From Alphaproteobacteria bacterium (GTDB lineage Bacteria; Pseudomonadota; Alphaproteobacteria; Rhizobiales; Xanthobacteraceae), in contig WQYW01000025.1 of the NCBI GenBank assembly GCA_009781045.1, positions 1 to 41,662 on the forward strand: a stretch of DNA of 41,662 bases, read 5' to 3'. A program made the position numbers and the translations under genes. Below the pieces are notes generated by a model. It saw nothing but the letters and a program-made list of their open reading frames with translations, was not told the origin of the DNA and searched no databases. This document shows, in pieces, positions 24,494 to 33,244 of this stretch. Positions within the stretch are counted from its first letter, which is position 1. Every line of letters starts with the position of its first letter.

Positions 24494-24880
24494 ATGTCGC
24501 TGTCGCTGAAAGAGATGATGGAAGCCGCCAACGCCGCAGTGCCGCGGGTCGCCCCGGCGCAGGCGAACGCCGTGATTGCCAGGGGCAACACGCTGCTGCT
24601 GGATGTGCGTGAAGCCCCGGAGGTGGAGAACAACGGAAAAATCGCCGGTGCCCTCCGCGGCATGCTGGAGTTCCGGGTGGATCCGCAGTCGCCGCTCTAT
24701 GACAGGAACTTTGCCAGAGACAGGACCGTGATCCTCTATTTCGTTTCCGGCGGGCGGGCCGCAATCGCCGGAAAGCTGCTCAAGGAGATGGGGTTTGCCG
24801 AGGACGATAATATGGGCGGCTTCACGGACTGGGTCGATGGCGGCGGCACCGTTGAGCGGGTGATCGAACGCGGCATGTAA
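24494..24880 (+). CDS. Rhodanese-like protein lacking the catalytic cysteine
   Basis: A 128-residue paralogue of the cytosolic rhodanese, including the same AAGGAG leader and MSLSLKEMMEAANAAVPR start. The active-site loop reads LYFVSGGRAAIAG, with Phe83 where Cys86 of the paralogue sits, and three residues are missing after IAGALR. It therefore cannot carry a persulfide and should be catalytically dead. The frame is intact and the C-terminus is extended (VERVIERGM), so it may still be made; a binding role, or early decay, are both possible. Confidence 0.8.
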   Translation: MSLSLKEMMEAANAAVPRVAPAQANAVIARGNTLLLDVREAPEVENNGKIAGALRGMLEFRVDPQSPLYDRNFARDRTVILYFVSGGRAAIAGKLLKEMGFAEDDNMGGFTDWVDGGGTVERVIERGM

Positions 24881-25590
24881 ACTCGGCGTTTTTGCAAGTC
24901 TCCCTCAAAGTCTTCGGGCCGGATGGGTGCTGCGGATCGGCGGAGTTCAGGGGCGCGTCGATGGATGCGCCAGGAGTTCCGGGTTGACGGCATTTCTGCC
25001 TCCTGTCCGAGCTTTGAAAACCCGCCAGCGGAGGCGATAACGGGTGCGCTGCTGGCGGGCCGGCTCCATGCCATCCTCCCACCTCGCTTCGACAGGCATG
25101 CGGGCGACTCGCCTGAAGAAATTCGGGAGGACCTGGATCCTGAGATCCTGGATCGAGTGGCCCGAAGCCCCGCCTCATGCCTGATCCGTGACACGGCAAT
25201 CGATAACCGATCGGCAAGGGAAAGAACTCCGGCCATGGGGACAGAGCCTGTGTGCGTCGGCGTCAAGAACGCTCCACGCGTGCTCGATTCCGACTGGCTC
25301 AGGGCAAATGGCAGCGGCAGCGACGGGCATTCATTGCATCTGTCGAGCCATCGGAGCGGCGCTCGACGATCATACCCGATCTGGCGAGGCCGTCGATGAA
25401 GCGGCCACAGGTCATGCCGAGGGGGCGGACCGCAGCGTTGATGCGCTGGTTCCACAGGGCGCGGAAAGTGCGCTTGCGGCTCTTGCGGTCACGGATTGCT
25501 GCGTGACGAGTCCTTCTGTCTGGCATGTGATCATGCTGCGAGCCGGTCCATTTCGCAAAGTCCAAACAAGGGCGTCGCTGCCGGACTGCG
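24881..25590. other. Intergenic region with an rplT fragment
   Basis: No intact gene is supported. Long open frames on both strands have arginine/serine-rich translations without motifs. The only recognisable piece is the ribosomal protein L20 fragment at 25356-25505. Confidence 0.55.
25356..25505 (-). pseudogene. rplT: Fragment of ribosomal protein L20 gene
   Basis: The minus-strand translation [20 protein letters not shown] continues [20 protein letters not shown] and GMIVERRSD. This is the central part of L20 (family pattern [23 protein letters not shown](L/M)TYSRFIDGLKKAGIEVDRKVL), roughly residues 48-95 of 118. The N-terminus and the end are absent and several conserved positions differ (Asn for Ile, Cys for Tyr). 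The intact rplT should lie elsewhere next to rpmI/infC. A displaced fragment of a ribosomal protein gene is unusual. Confidence 0.82.
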
Positions 25591-26351
25591 GCGAAGACGG
25601 TCGTTGATCGTCTTAAGTTCATTTTGGGGCTGGAAAGCATCGTCTTTGATCCGGAGACAAAGGGGCGGCTGAAAGAGCGATCGCAGCTCCACAAGATCCT
25701 CGCTGAAAACACGTGGGTTTTTGGCGAGGAATTCAATCTTTGGGCGAGCGACAAGGGGTTGACACATGTGCTCGAAAGGCATTGTGGAATTCTCGATCCG
25801 GATATCGTAGTGGATGTTCCGGTGAGAGTTCCGGGAAAAGTGCGAGGAATTGTCGACCTGATGCTGTCCCGAACCATGCGGCGTCACCGGGCCGATGACA
25901 TTGAGCAGCTCGTCGTTGAGCTGAAGGCACCGAAAGTGGTAATTGGTGCGAAAGAAATTGCGCAAATCAAAACCTATGCGGCAGCGGTCTCGAAGGACGA
26001 ACGCTTCCACACGGTGCCAGGAGTCAAGTGGCACTTCTGGGTAATATCCAACGACTACGATGATTATGCCGCAGAGGAAATTGCGGGAGGGGCAGATCCG
26101 ACTCGACGGCTTATTCACCGCAAAAACAATATAGTCGTGGGAATTAAGACGTGGGCTGAAATTATCGAAGAAAACCGCGCCCGGCTGCAGTTTTTCAGGA
26201 AAAGCTGCAGCATTCAACGAACGAAATCGAAGCCATTCGCTATCTCAGCGATGTGCACAGTAAGTACCTGAAAGGTGTTGTCGATACCAAGGATGGACGA
26301 CAGAGACAGGACGATTGTACGGGGGAGATCTGCGAGGACACCAGGCCATAG
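25591..26351 (+). pseudogene. PD-(D/E)XK (Shedu/DUF4263-like) nuclease domain, truncated and frameshifted
   Basis: The frame reads [20 protein letters not shown], then GIVDLMLSR and LVVELKAPKVVIGAKEIAQI, the D...ExK pattern of a PD-(D/E)XK-type nuclease core, then WHFWVISNDYDDYA and RLIHRKNNIVVG. This resembles the C-terminal domain of large GHKL-ATPase or Shedu-like proteins linked to phage defence; the N-terminal part is missing, and the frame is open only to 25531. At 26191-26195 one T is missing from a TTTTT run; restoring it gives QEKLQHSTNEIEAIRYLSDV and VHSKYLKGVV as in the family, ending at TAG 26349-26351. Codon use is more AT-rich than the neighbours, suggesting transfer. Confidence 0.65.
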
Positions 26352-26370
26352 GTTTTTTTGCATGGATGCA

Positions 26371-26481
26371 GAACTCCCCGGCAAGCTGTTTAAGAACGTG
26401 GGCTTTGCCGAGGCCTGTCGTAACGGCTTCAAGGATTGTGTCGATGGCGGCGGTGCCATGGAGCGAGTGATTGTGCGCGGG
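26371..26481 (+). pseudogene. C-terminal remnant of a fourth rhodanese
   Basis: The translation GKLFKNVGFAEACRNGFKDC continues VDGGGAMERVIVRGK, matching the end of rhodanese 3 (GKLLKEMGFAEDDNMGGFTD, VERVIERG). The catalytic region is absent. It follows directly after the nuclease-like pseudogene. Confidence 0.85.
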
Positions 26482-27185
26482 AAGGAGCTTGTGCTTGCAG
26501 GAAGACTCCCCCTCAATGTCCTGAAAGGCGTGAGAGGCGATTGCAGCCGTCGAGTGCCCTCGAGGGGACAAGAGCTGCGGGTTGGGTGAACTTGCGCCGT
26601 TGTTGCGGAACTTGCCGAAACCCGAAATCCAGACGCGGCAGAGCCGACGGCAGGAACCCGGAACCAGTTTTCACGGGCGGAAGATTATTTGATGTCGGAG
26701 CGCGGCTGCCTTGATCGCGTGCGGGCTTGTTGTCGGGACAGGGGGTGCCGCAAGACGCCGTTCCCCTTGGCCAAATGGCGCAGGCTGGACCCTTTGGTCA
26801 CCGCCTCCCGGCGTTGTCGGATCTGCCTGCCGGGTTCATCTTGCGACAAGGCGCTGGCTGCGACATCCGGTGCGGCGGCTCTGTGGGTGGCTGCGGTTGC
26901 GGTGAGAAGACCACCGGTCAATCGCACCGCGCAGGTCTCGGGCGGGCAGGGCGCGTCGAAACGTGGTGGTGGCGAGGTATCTGCGATGAAACGCCCAGGC
27001 AGAATTTGTTTCGTTGGATGGGGGGGGCGGTTCCATGTGTTGCCGATATGCAAGAGGGGAGGCGGTCGTGGCGTCCTGGCGTCTGTGCATTATCGGGTTG
27101 TTAACCATATGGGCGGAATAGCGCAGGTGGGAGTGAAACTGTGGGGGAAGCGGATCGGCGCCAGGGGGGCGTGATTTTTCAGGAT
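26482..27185. other. 0.7-kb region without a recognisable gene
   Basis: Overlapping frames on both strands (such as 26727-27104 plus and 26685-27053 minus) have no start signal or motif. The region is GC-rich and includes G-runs near 27020. Nothing is supported. Confidence 0.4.
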
Positions 27186-27227
27186 TTGCCGGGGGCGGGT
27201 TTTCGGGCTACACTGAACTACGTTCAG
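27186..27227 (+). promoter_or_regulatory. Promoter and palindromic operator of the second TetR gene
   Basis: TTGCCG at 27186-27191, a 17-base spacer and TACACT at 27209-27214 form a plausible promoter. A perfect 6-3-6 palindrome, CTGAAC (27213-27218), TAC, GTTCAG (27222-27227), overlaps the -10 and start site, as expected for a TetR autorepressor. Confidence 0.6.
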
Positions 27228-27243
27228 ATCGAGCGGAGCGGTG

Positions 27244-27882
27244 ATGACGGACGGTGCGGAAGAGACGGTGCGGGGCTCGAAAAAGAGCCGTCGGCGCCTT
27301 GAGATGGTGGAAACCGCCCGGGTGATTATTGCGGCCCGGGGCTTACGCTCCCTGAAGGTCCGTGACGTGGCGGGGGCCGCCAATTGTTCCATCGGCAGTG
27401 TGTATAACGAGTTTGAGGATTTCGACGGCCTGATCCTGACCGTCAACCGCGAAACCATGCAGGCCCTGACCGAACGCCTGGCTGCGGTTCCGAGCGCCGA
27501 TCCCGAGCAGCAGCTGCATGGTCTGGCGGTCGCCTATCTCGACTTCGCCGTCGGCCACTCCAATCTCCTGCGAGCGCTGTTTGAACACCGCATGGAGGAC
27601 GACCGGCCGTTTCCCGAGGACCTCCTCGACATGGTGATGCAGGCCTTTGCGCTGATGCATCCGCCGCTGGCGCGGCTCTTGCCCGATTGCGACGATGAGG
27701 AGATCGCAAGTCACTCACGGCTCCTGTTCTCGGCCGTGCATGGCATCATCACGCTCGGGCTTGAGGAGCGTATGGTGGCAGTGCCGCCGCAGGATCTGCG
27801 CCAGCAACTGGCACGCTTTGTCGATCGCCAGATCATCGGCCTCGGCATCCGGGATGGCGGGACAGGGCAGGTCCCGGCATAG
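27244..27882 (+). CDS. TetR/AcrR family regulator (WHG-domain type)
   Basis: A 212-residue regulator. After a basic N-terminus (GSKKSRRRLEMVETARVIIA), the helix-turn-helix spans about residues 30-56 (LKVRDVAGAANCSIGSVYNE, then FEDFDGLI). The C-terminal domain has the WHG/TetR_C_13 style (LRALFEHRMEDDRPFPEDLL, RLLFSAVHGIITLGLEERM). ATG at 27244 is preferred over the GTG at 27241 because GGAG sits five bases before it. The palindrome over its promoter suggests self-repression. It ends only 20 bases from the convergent pncB end. Confidence 0.88.
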   Translation: MTDGAEETVRGSKKSRRRLEMVETARVIIAARGLRSLKVRDVAGAANCSIGSVYNEFEDFDGLILTVNRETMQALTERLAAVPSADPEQQLHGLAVAYLDFAVGHSNLLRALFEHRMEDDRPFPEDLLDMVMQAFALMHPPLARLLPDCDDEEIASHSRLLFSAVHGIITLGLEERMVAVPPQDLRQQLARFVDRQIIGLGIRDGGTGQVPA

Positions 27883-27902
27883 GCATCGGGTCAGGGCGGC
27901 CC

Positions 27903-29207
27903 CTATACGCGAACCGCCGAGGGAACCCGGCCCTGGTTGCCGAAGACGCGCAGATAGCGTTCGATTTCCGCGCCCTGGCCGGTGGCCTTTTCGGGATTGT
28001 CGGAGAGTTTGACCGCGGGCCGGCCATCGACCGAGGTCACCTTGCAGACCAGCGAGATCGGATCGAGAATGCGTGATCCATCCACTGGGCAGCCGACGAA
28101 GTCATTGGTCAGGTTGGTGCCCCAGCCAAAGGACGTCCGCACCCGGCCATTGAAATGGTGGAAAGTGTCCTCGATTGACCCGACATCCATGCCGTCGGAG
28201 AAGACCAGGAGCTTTTCCCTGGGGTCGACGCCCTTCTCTTTCCACCATTTCATGATTTCTTCGCCGCCGGGAATCGGCGGGGCGCTGTCGGGGCGAAATC
28301 CGGTCCAGTCGGCGACCCATTCCGGGGCATCGCGCAGGAAGGCGTGGGTGCCGAAGGCGTCGGGCAGCGCGATCAGGAGGTTGCCGCCATAGATCCGGCT
28401 CCATTGCTCGAGAATGCGATAGGGGGCGGCGCGCAGTTCGGCGTCATTGGCGGCGAGCGCAGCGGCGACCATCGGCAATTCATGGGCGTTGGTGCCGATG
28501 GCCTCAAGATCGCTGTCCATCGCCAGCAGCACATTCGATGTGCCGATGAAGCGCTCTCCGAGCCCTTCCTTGAGGGCTTCCACGCACCAGCGCTGCCACA
28601 GGAAACCATGGCGGCGCCGGGTTCCGAAGTCCGACAGCACCAGGCCTTCGAGGCGGCGCAGGCGTTCGACTTTGGACCACAGCTTGGCCTTGGCGCGGGC
28701 GTAGAGCACGTCGAGCTCGAAGCGGCCGCGGCCCTTGACGGCGGCACGGGAGCGCAATTCGTTGACAATGGCCAGCGCCGGGATCTCCCACATCGAGGTA
28801 TGGGTCCAGTTCCCGTGAAAATGCAGCTCATATTGGCCGTCAAGCTTGCGCAGTTCGTATTCGGGCAGCTGGAACCCGGTCAGCCAGCGCAGGAATTCAG
28901 CCGAGAACATCAGGGTGCGGCCATAGAAAGTGTTGCCGGCAAGCCAGATCAGCTCTTTCTTGGAAAAGCGGAGGGTGCGGGCGTGGTCGAGCTGGGCGCG
29001 CAACTCGCTCTCGTCGATAATGTCGCCAAGCCGGACATGGCGGGAGCGGTTGATCATCGAAAAGGTGACCTGCTGATCCCCGTACAGGGCGAGAATCATC
29101 TGTAACATCAATAGCTTGTAAAAATCGGTATCGAGCAGGCTGCGGATGATGGGGTCAAGCCGGAAGCTGTGATCGTAGGTTCTGCTGGCGATGTCGGTTA
29201 CGGGCAT
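27903..29207 (-). CDS. pncB: Nicotinate phosphoribosyltransferase
   Basis: NAD salvage: joins nicotinate to PRPP using ATP to give nicotinate mononucleotide. The 434-residue protein shows the family N-terminus [29 protein letters not shown], then [31 protein letters not shown], and [20 protein letters not shown] with [10 protein letters not shown] for the ribose-phosphate site. ATG at 29207 is chosen for a standard N-terminus; an in-frame ATG at 29228 adds seven residues. It is monocistronic and convergent with the TetR gene. Confidence 0.95.
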   Translation of the reverse strand: MPVTDIASRTYDHSFRLDPIIRSLLDTDFYKLLMLQMILALYGDQQVTFSMINRSRHVRLGDIIDESELRAQLDHARTLRFSKKELIWLAGNTFYGRTLMFSAEFLRWLTGFQLPEYELRKLDGQYELHFHGNWTHTSMWEIPALAIVNELRSRAAVKGRGRFELDVLYARAKAKLWSKVERLRRLEGLVLSDFGTRRRHGFLWQRWCVEALKEGLGERFIGTSNVLLAMDSDLEAIGTNAHELPMVAAALAANDAELRAAPYRILEQWSRIYGGNLLIALPDAFGTHAFLRDAPEWVADWTGFRPDSAPPIPGGEEIMKWWKEKGVDPREKLLVFSDGMDVGSIEDTFHHFNGRVRTSFGWGTNLTNDFVGCPVDGSRILDPISLVCKVTSVDGRPAVKLSDNPEKATGQGAEIERYLRVFGNQGRVPSAVRV

Positions 29208-29699
29208 GAAAAATCTCTTTGGCCTCAACGATCGGGTGGGGAACAGTTCCGTGCACGAAAAATGCCGCCAGGTGGCGCGGGATGCGCAGGTTTATGGCAT
29301 TTTGCCGTGAAGTGGCAACCGGCTCAGGCTTTGCGGCGTGTGTTCCGCGAAACCTGGAACAGGAACGAAAATCGCCGATTTAACAAGCACGGCGCTGCAG
29401 GAATACCAGGAGGTGAACTAATTCAGGTCCGTCCTCGGCCGTAAGGCCTGGTGGGGACCGCCGGCCCCTCTGGACCCTGTGCAGGTCGATGACCGGGCGC
29501 ACAACAACGGACCTGATATATCGCTATCACGACAACAGCATTCGGGCGAAAACGCCCGGTGGATCGGCAGGCCCGGGAGTTGCGCGGATCAAGGCCCACG
29601 CGGGGTGTGTCTTGCGTGATCGTGCGCAGTTCCCGGAACGCGCACGCGCGCGCGCGCGCGCGCCCCAAGATTTTGTTTGAAGTCGAGTGGAGGGCAGCT
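29208..29699. other. Divergent intergenic region with a CG-alternating tract
   Basis: Promoters for pncB (minus) and the H-NS-like gene (plus) must lie here. No gene is seen. An alternating CG tract at 29639-29663 stands out, 70-95 bases before the H-NS-like start. Confidence 0.5.
29639..29663. repeat. Alternating CG dinucleotide tract
   Basis: Twenty-five bases of alternating pyrimidine-purine, CG repeated with a single CA step at 29643-29644. Such tracts can flip to Z-DNA under negative supercoiling and vary in length by slippage. Confidence 0.9.
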
Positions 29700-29732
29700 A
29701 TGGTAGGAGCGGAATCCACGGGAGATCAAGGC

Positions 29733-30104
29733 ATGGCTTTGAAGACGGCGAAACTGGAGAGCCTCTCCCTGGACGAGCTTTCCGCTCTTTATGATCGCGT
29801 CGGATCGGTGCTGACCAGGCGGATCAGGGACGACAAGGAGAAGCTGAAGAAAACCCTTGTCAGCGTCAAGCACGGGGCAACGAAGCAGAATCCCTCCGCT
29901 CCTGCGGTCAGGGGCGGGAAACCGAAGCGCGACAAGGACTGGAAGTATCCACCGGTCGTGCCCAAATACCGCAATCCCGAGGATCGTTCGCAGACCTGGG
30001 CCGGGCGCGGCAAACAGCCGCGCTGGCTGGCGGCGCAGATCAAGGCGGGAAAGAAGATTGAGGACTTTCTGATCAAGCCGAAGAAGCGCGGTGGGGCGGT
30101 GTGA
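29733..30104 (+). CDS. H-NS family nucleoid-associated protein
   Basis: A 123-residue DNA-binding protein. The N-terminal helices (LESLSLDELSALYDRVGSVL, TRRIRDDKEKLKKTL) form the oligomerisation part, followed by a flexible basic linker. The C-terminal H-NS DNA-binding domain has the hallmark YRNPEDRSQTWAGRGKQPRW (pattern YRNPxxxxxTWxGRGxxPxW). It should bind AT-rich, often foreign, DNA as a silencer. ATG at 29733 has GGGAGA upstream; an in-frame ATG at 29700 with GGAGGG is an equally good alternative that adds 11 residues. It lies between accessory segments whose genes it might repress, which is inference. Confidence 0.88.
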   Translation: MALKTAKLESLSLDELSALYDRVGSVLTRRIRDDKEKLKKTLVSVKHGATKQNPSAPAVRGGKPKRDKDWKYPPVVPKYRNPEDRSQTWAGRGKQPRWLAAQIKAGKKIEDFLIKPKKRGGAV

Positions 30105-30533
30105 TGCGCCTTCACCCCGTCGGTTCCGGCACCATCGGAACCCGGGGTTCCGGGAACGCGTGTTTTTCGGCTCGCACATCTCGCCTTTCGTTGCCGGGAA
30201 CGGGGGGCGGTGCTAAAGTGCGGCCCGTGTTTTGAAAGATACGAGCCACATCGTTCCATTCCGGCCCATCAGCGCTGTGCGGTGGTTTTGTGCGTGCGCG
30301 CCCTGCATGATGCGGGTGACCGTCAGGGGAGCTGTTGCCGTCACTTCGAAACGTTCCCCGTCATGGAGCATGGATGACCGGCGGACCAGAGAGATCGGGA
30401 CCGGAAAGCACAAAGAACGGAAAACGCCGGGATCCGGGAACACTAAGGATCTGGGAACACAGGCCCTCGCGACTTCGGGGATCTGCGAGCTTAAGGGTCT
30501 GGACCCGCAACCGATAGCACAAGGATATCTCAG
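30105..30533. other. Intergenic region with hairpin and short direct repeat
   Basis: A hairpin GGTTCCG (30122-30128) and CGGAACC (30136-30142) directly follows the H-NS-like gene, probably its terminator although no T-run follows. A 14-base direct repeat GGATCCGGGAACAC (30430-30443) and GGATCTGGGAACAC (30447-30460) lies about 75 bases before pgm. A plus frame at 30232-30606 overlaps the pgm start and has no recognisable content. Confidence 0.5.
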
Positions 30534-32183
30534 GTGGCTGACGTTGATGCAGGGGCTGGAAAGCCGGTGGCGAGAAGCGCGCTTGCCAATATTCCACGGC
30601 TTGTGACCGCGTATTTCACCGGCAGGCCGGATGTCGCGGATCCCGGCCAGCGGGTCGCCTTCGGGACGTCCGGTCATCGCGGTTCTTCGTTGCGCAATTC
30701 CTTCAACGAGGACCATATTCTGGCGACGACGCAGGCGATCTGCGACATCCGGCAGGCGAACGGGATTGATGGCCCGCTGTTTGTCGGCATCGACACCCAT
30801 GCGCTGGCGGAGGCGGCTTTCTGCAGCGCGCTGGAAGTCTTTGCCGCCAATGGGGTCGATGTCATGATCGATCACGCATCGGGCTACACGCCGACGCCGG
30901 TGATTTCGCATGCGATTCTGAACTACAACAGGGGGCGCGACTGCGGTCTCTGCGACGGCGTCGTCATCACGCCCTCGCATAATCCGCCGGAGGATGGCGG
31001 TTACAAATATAACCCGCCCCATGGCGGCCCCGCCGACAGCGACGTGACCGCAGTGGTCGAGAAGCGCGCCAACGCCTATCTCGCCGACGCCCTCAAGGGC
31101 GTAAGGCGCATGCCGTACGAAAAGGCCCTGCAATCGGCCTCGGTTCATCGCCATGACTATGTCAGCGCCTATGTTGCCGATCTCGCCAGCGTGGTCGATC
31201 TGGATGCGGTCGCCTCCGCTGGCGTCAGCATCGGTATTGATCCCCTGGGGGGCGCGGCGGTGAATTACTGGCAGCCGGTCATTGAACGTTACGGATTGAA
31301 GGCCACCGTGGTGAACGATGCCGTCGACCCGACCTTCCGTTTCATGACCACCGACTGGGACGGCAAGATCCGCATGGACTGTTCCTCGCCTTACGCCATG
31401 GCGGGGCTGATCGGGATGCGGGAGCGTTTTGATATTGCCTTTGCCAACGATACCGACGCCGATCGCCACGGTATCGTCACCCGCAGCGGCCTGATGAATC
31501 CCAATCATTATCTCGCCACGGCGATTGCCTATCTTTTCGCCCACCGCCCCGCCTGGGGGTGCGAGGTGGCGATCGGTAAGACTGCGGTGTCGAGTTCGAT
31601 CATCGACCGCGTGGCGAAGAAGCTGGGGCGGAACCTCGTGGAGACACCGGTTGGCTTCAAATGGTTTGTCGACGGTCTCAAGGGCAGTTCCTTCGGCTTC
31701 GCCGGCGAGGAGAGCGCAGGCGCCTCGTTCCTGCGCCGGGACGGCAGCGTGTGGACCACCGACAAGGACGGGATCATCTCAGGCCTGCTGGCCGCCGAGA
31801 TCCTGGCCATCACGGGGCGCGATCCGGCGCAGCTTTTCGCCGACCTCACTGGTGAACTAGGGGTGCCCCATTATGAGCGCATTGATGTGGCGGCGAACAC
31901 CGCGCAGAAGAACCGCCTCAAGGCAGTGACACCCGACCAGCTCGGACTGACGGAACTGGCCGGGGATGCGGTCTCCGCGGTGATGAGCCGGGCACCCGGC
32001 AACGACCAGGCGATCGGCGGCATCAAGGTCGAGACCGCCTTCGGCTGGTTCGCAGCGCGCCCCTCCGGCACCGAGGATGTCTATAAAATCTATGCCGAGA
32101 GCTTCCGGGGTGCTGACCATCTGCGCCGGATCCAGCGCGAGGCCGAGGCGGCGCTGGCGAAACTCTTCGCCGGGGCAGTATAA
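30534..32183 (+). CDS. pgm: Alpha-D-glucose phosphate-specific phosphoglucomutase
   Basis: Interconverts glucose-1-phosphate and glucose-6-phosphate, linking glycolysis to glycogen and sugar-nucleotide synthesis. The 549-residue protein has GTSGHRGSS near residue 44, the phosphoserine loop GVVITPSHNPPEDGG with Ser148, the metal loop ANDTDADRHG, sugar-binding GEESAGASF, and the C-terminal phosphate-binding RPSGTEDVYKIYAESF. Length and motifs match E. coli Pgm rather than the PMM/PGM type. Start is GTG at 30534 with AAGGAT upstream. hemC follows 48 bases later on the same strand, so they may be co-transcribed. Confidence 0.95.
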   Translation: MADVDAGAGKPVARSALANIPRLVTAYFTGRPDVADPGQRVAFGTSGHRGSSLRNSFNEDHILATTQAICDIRQANGIDGPLFVGIDTHALAEAAFCSALEVFAANGVDVMIDHASGYTPTPVISHAILNYNRGRDCGLCDGVVITPSHNPPEDGGYKYNPPHGGPADSDVTAVVEKRANAYLADALKGVRRMPYEKALQSASVHRHDYVSAYVADLASVVDLDAVASAGVSIGIDPLGGAAVNYWQPVIERYGLKATVVNDAVDPTFRFMTTDWDGKIRMDCSSPYAMAGLIGMRERFDIAFANDTDADRHGIVTRSGLMNPNHYLATAIAYLFAHRPAWGCEVAIGKTAVSSSIIDRVAKKLGRNLVETPVGFKWFVDGLKGSSFGFAGEESAGASFLRRDGSVWTTDKDGIISGLLAAEILAITGRDPAQLFADLTGELGVPHYERIDVAANTAQKNRLKAVTPDQLGLTELAGDAVSAVMSRAPGNDQAIGGIKVETAFGWFAARPSGTEDVYKIYAESFRGADHLRRIQREAEAALAKLFAGAV

Positions 32184-32231
32184 GCCCGTTCGTGGCGGTT
32201 CCGCCCGGGACCTTAGACAGGAGCACAAGGC

Positions 32232-33221
32232 TTGGCTTTTCGACTGCGGATCGGCACGCGCAAGAGCGTGATGGCGCTGGCACAGACCACGGAAATCGCG
32301 CGTCGGCTGGCCATCACGGTTCCGGACATTGAGGTGGAGATCGTCAAATTCGACACCACCGGCGATCTCGACCAGACCAGCAAGCTGTTGTCGCATGGCG
32401 GCAAGGGCGGCGCTTTTGTGGCGCAGATCCGCAATGCAGTGCGGGAAGGCCGCCTGCAGGCGGCGATGCATTCGCTCAAGGACATGCCGGGCAACGAGGA
32501 TACGCCGGGGCTGGTGATTGGCGCCACGCTGTCGCGCGACCCTCCGGGCGATGTCCTGGTGCTGCGTCAAGGCCTGTCGCTTGCGGATCTCAGGCGCTCC
32601 GCTGGCAGAGGTTTCAGGATCGGCACCAATGCGGTGCGGCGGGTGGCCTATGTGCGGCGCCTGTTTCCCGAAATTGAGGTCATCCATTTCCGCGGTGCTG
32701 CCGACACAAGGATGCGCAAGCTCGACAATGGTGAGCCCCAGCGCCTGCCGGATGGCGGCCTGACCGGACCTGCCGACGGCCTGATCATGGCGCGCTCGGG
32801 GCTCGAACGGGTCGGCCTGGCCCAGCGCATCGTCTACGAATTCCCGGTCGGGGAAATGCTGCCGGCGATCGGCCAGGGCATTGTCGCGGTCGAGTGCGCG
32901 GCAGCGGACTGGCAGACCCGTCAGATCCTGGCCACCATCAATGATGACATCGCGCGTTGTGCAGCCGAGGCCGAACGGGAGGTGCTGTGGATCCTCAACG
33001 GCCATTGCAATTCGCCGGTCGCCGGCCATGCTGTGATCGAGAACGGCAGGATGGATCTGCGGGCGGCAGTGCTGGATCTTGCCAGTGACGCGCTGATCGA
33101 GGTGGCACGCAGAGGTGCAGCCGACCGGCCGCGGGAACTGGGCCGGGCGGTGGGGCTGGAATTGCTGGCGAACGGCGCCGCTCGCCTGATCAAGGCCTCC
33201 CGGCCCAGGGACGAGGCTTAA
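32232..33221 (+). CDS. hemC: Hydroxymethylbilane synthase (porphobilinogen deaminase), divergent
   Basis: Joins four porphobilinogen molecules into hydroxymethylbilane in heme synthesis. All key positions are present: IGTRKS at residues 7-12, HSLKDMP with Lys83 and Asp84, Arg136/Arg137 in GTNAVRR, Arg160 in FRGAADTRMRKL, and the cofactor-binding Cys259 in LNGHCNSP. Several usually strict blocks are altered (GTNAVRR for GTSSLRR, GAADTR for GNVxTR), so this is a divergent HemC, perhaps a second copy. The start is TTG at 32232, with AGGAG 11 bases upstream. It converges with hemE, 23 bases apart. Confidence 0.85.
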   Translation: MAFRLRIGTRKSVMALAQTTEIARRLAITVPDIEVEIVKFDTTGDLDQTSKLLSHGGKGGAFVAQIRNAVREGRLQAAMHSLKDMPGNEDTPGLVIGATLSRDPPGDVLVLRQGLSLADLRRSAGRGFRIGTNAVRRVAYVRRLFPEIEVIHFRGAADTRMRKLDNGEPQRLPDGGLTGPADGLIMARSGLERVGLAQRIVYEFPVGEMLPAIGQGIVAVECAAADWQTRQILATINDDIARCAAEAEREVLWILNGHCNSPVAGHAVIENGRMDLRAAVLDLASDALIEVARRGAADRPRELGRAVGLELLANGAARLIKASRPRDEA

Positions 33222-33244
33222 GGGGCCTTCAGGGAGAGGCGATC

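Noticed and set aside
26727..27104. 125-codon cysteine/glycine-rich plus frame
   Set aside because: Attractive-looking CGG-rich peptide, but no start signal, no homologous pattern, and overlapping frames on the other strand are equally long.
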